Positions 53,324 to 53,324 of a DNA stretch of 53,324 nt are shown in pieces; position 1 is the first letter of the stretch, and each line of letters opens with the position of its first letter. Source of the DNA: an uncultured Lachnospiraceae bacterium (GTDB lineage: Bacteria > Bacillota > Clostridia > Lachnospirales > Lachnospiraceae). Location: assembly GCA_905236845.1 (NCBI GenBank), contig CAJOQM010000098.1, forward strand, positions 1 through 53,324, read 5' to 3'. The notes below the pieces were generated by a model. That model made no database searches. It saw only the letters and a list, made by a program, of their open reading frames with translations, and was not told the DNA's origin. A program made the position numbers and the translations under genes.

Positions 53324-53324
53324 A

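Overview
The window looks like chromosome of an anaerobic Gram-positive member of the Clostridia, most likely Lachnospiraceae. The grounds are strong Shine-Dalgarno sites, sigma-A promoters, AddAB instead of RecBCD, a PrsA-type lipoprotein, a DUF5721-like gene, an archaeal-type AspRS beside gatCAB, an [FeFe] hydrogenase and a selenocysteine formate dehydrogenase. No genus can be named from sequence alone.

Region 1 (39-25971, all minus strand) is a dense run of housekeeping genes. In transcription order: eukaryotic-type hisA, dapF, a giant hybrid histidine kinase, aspS (archaeal type), gatC-gatA-gatB, clpX, a GIY-YIG protein, a DUF5721-like protein, a transglutaminase lipoprotein, an alpha/beta hydrolase, addB-addA, a small acidic protein, a PpiC/PrsA lipoprotein and relA/spoT. 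Many neighbours overlap by 1-11 nt, so they are probably co-transcribed in blocks. Several longest-ORF starts are too long. I moved addB, hisA, dapF, gatB, moaC, selD, the hydrolase and others to internal starts that carry a ribosome binding site.

Region 2 (26059-31269) holds guaB with a clear promoter and terminator, a formate/nitrite channel, moaC (molybdenum cofactor), and a plus-strand flavoprotein fusing a NuoF-type 4Fe-4S domain to a GltD-type oxidoreductase.

Region 3 (31249-46483) is a nearly complete selenium system: selB, selA, selC (tRNA-Sec, anticodon UCA), a selenocysteine formate dehydrogenase, a LysR regulator, a cysteine desulfurase-like enzyme, and the divergent operon yedE - yedF-like - DUF3343 - selD. 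The formate dehydrogenase reads as two ORFs split by an in-frame UGA at 40558-40560. A SECIS-like hairpin with the apical loop GGUCU lies 12 nt after the UGA, so this is one gene of 966 residues with Sec355. An HTH/nucleotidyltransferase pair is translationally coupled to selA. An accessory island (35.65-38.6 kb) separates selC from the dehydrogenase. It holds an AAA-ATPase remnant, two ~395-nt direct repeats built from regular ~38-nt hairpins, and a frameshifted DUF234-type ATPase.

Region 4 (46484-53324) has a ~255-nt palindromic element, rnpB with its promoter, a CDF cation transporter whose promoter carries a perfect 14-bp palindrome near the start site, an [FeFe] hydrogenase operon with a second NuoF/GltD fusion, an exported polysaccharide deacetylase, a short tandem repeat and tRNA-Leu(UAA).

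Putting these together (inference): formate crosses the membrane by the FNT channel. It is oxidised, or made from CO2, by a Mo/W-Sec dehydrogenase that needs moaC and the Sec genes. Electrons pass through paralogous NuoF/GltD flavoprotein modules, one probably serving formate dehydrogenase and one the hydrogenase, linking formate, NAD(P)H and H2.
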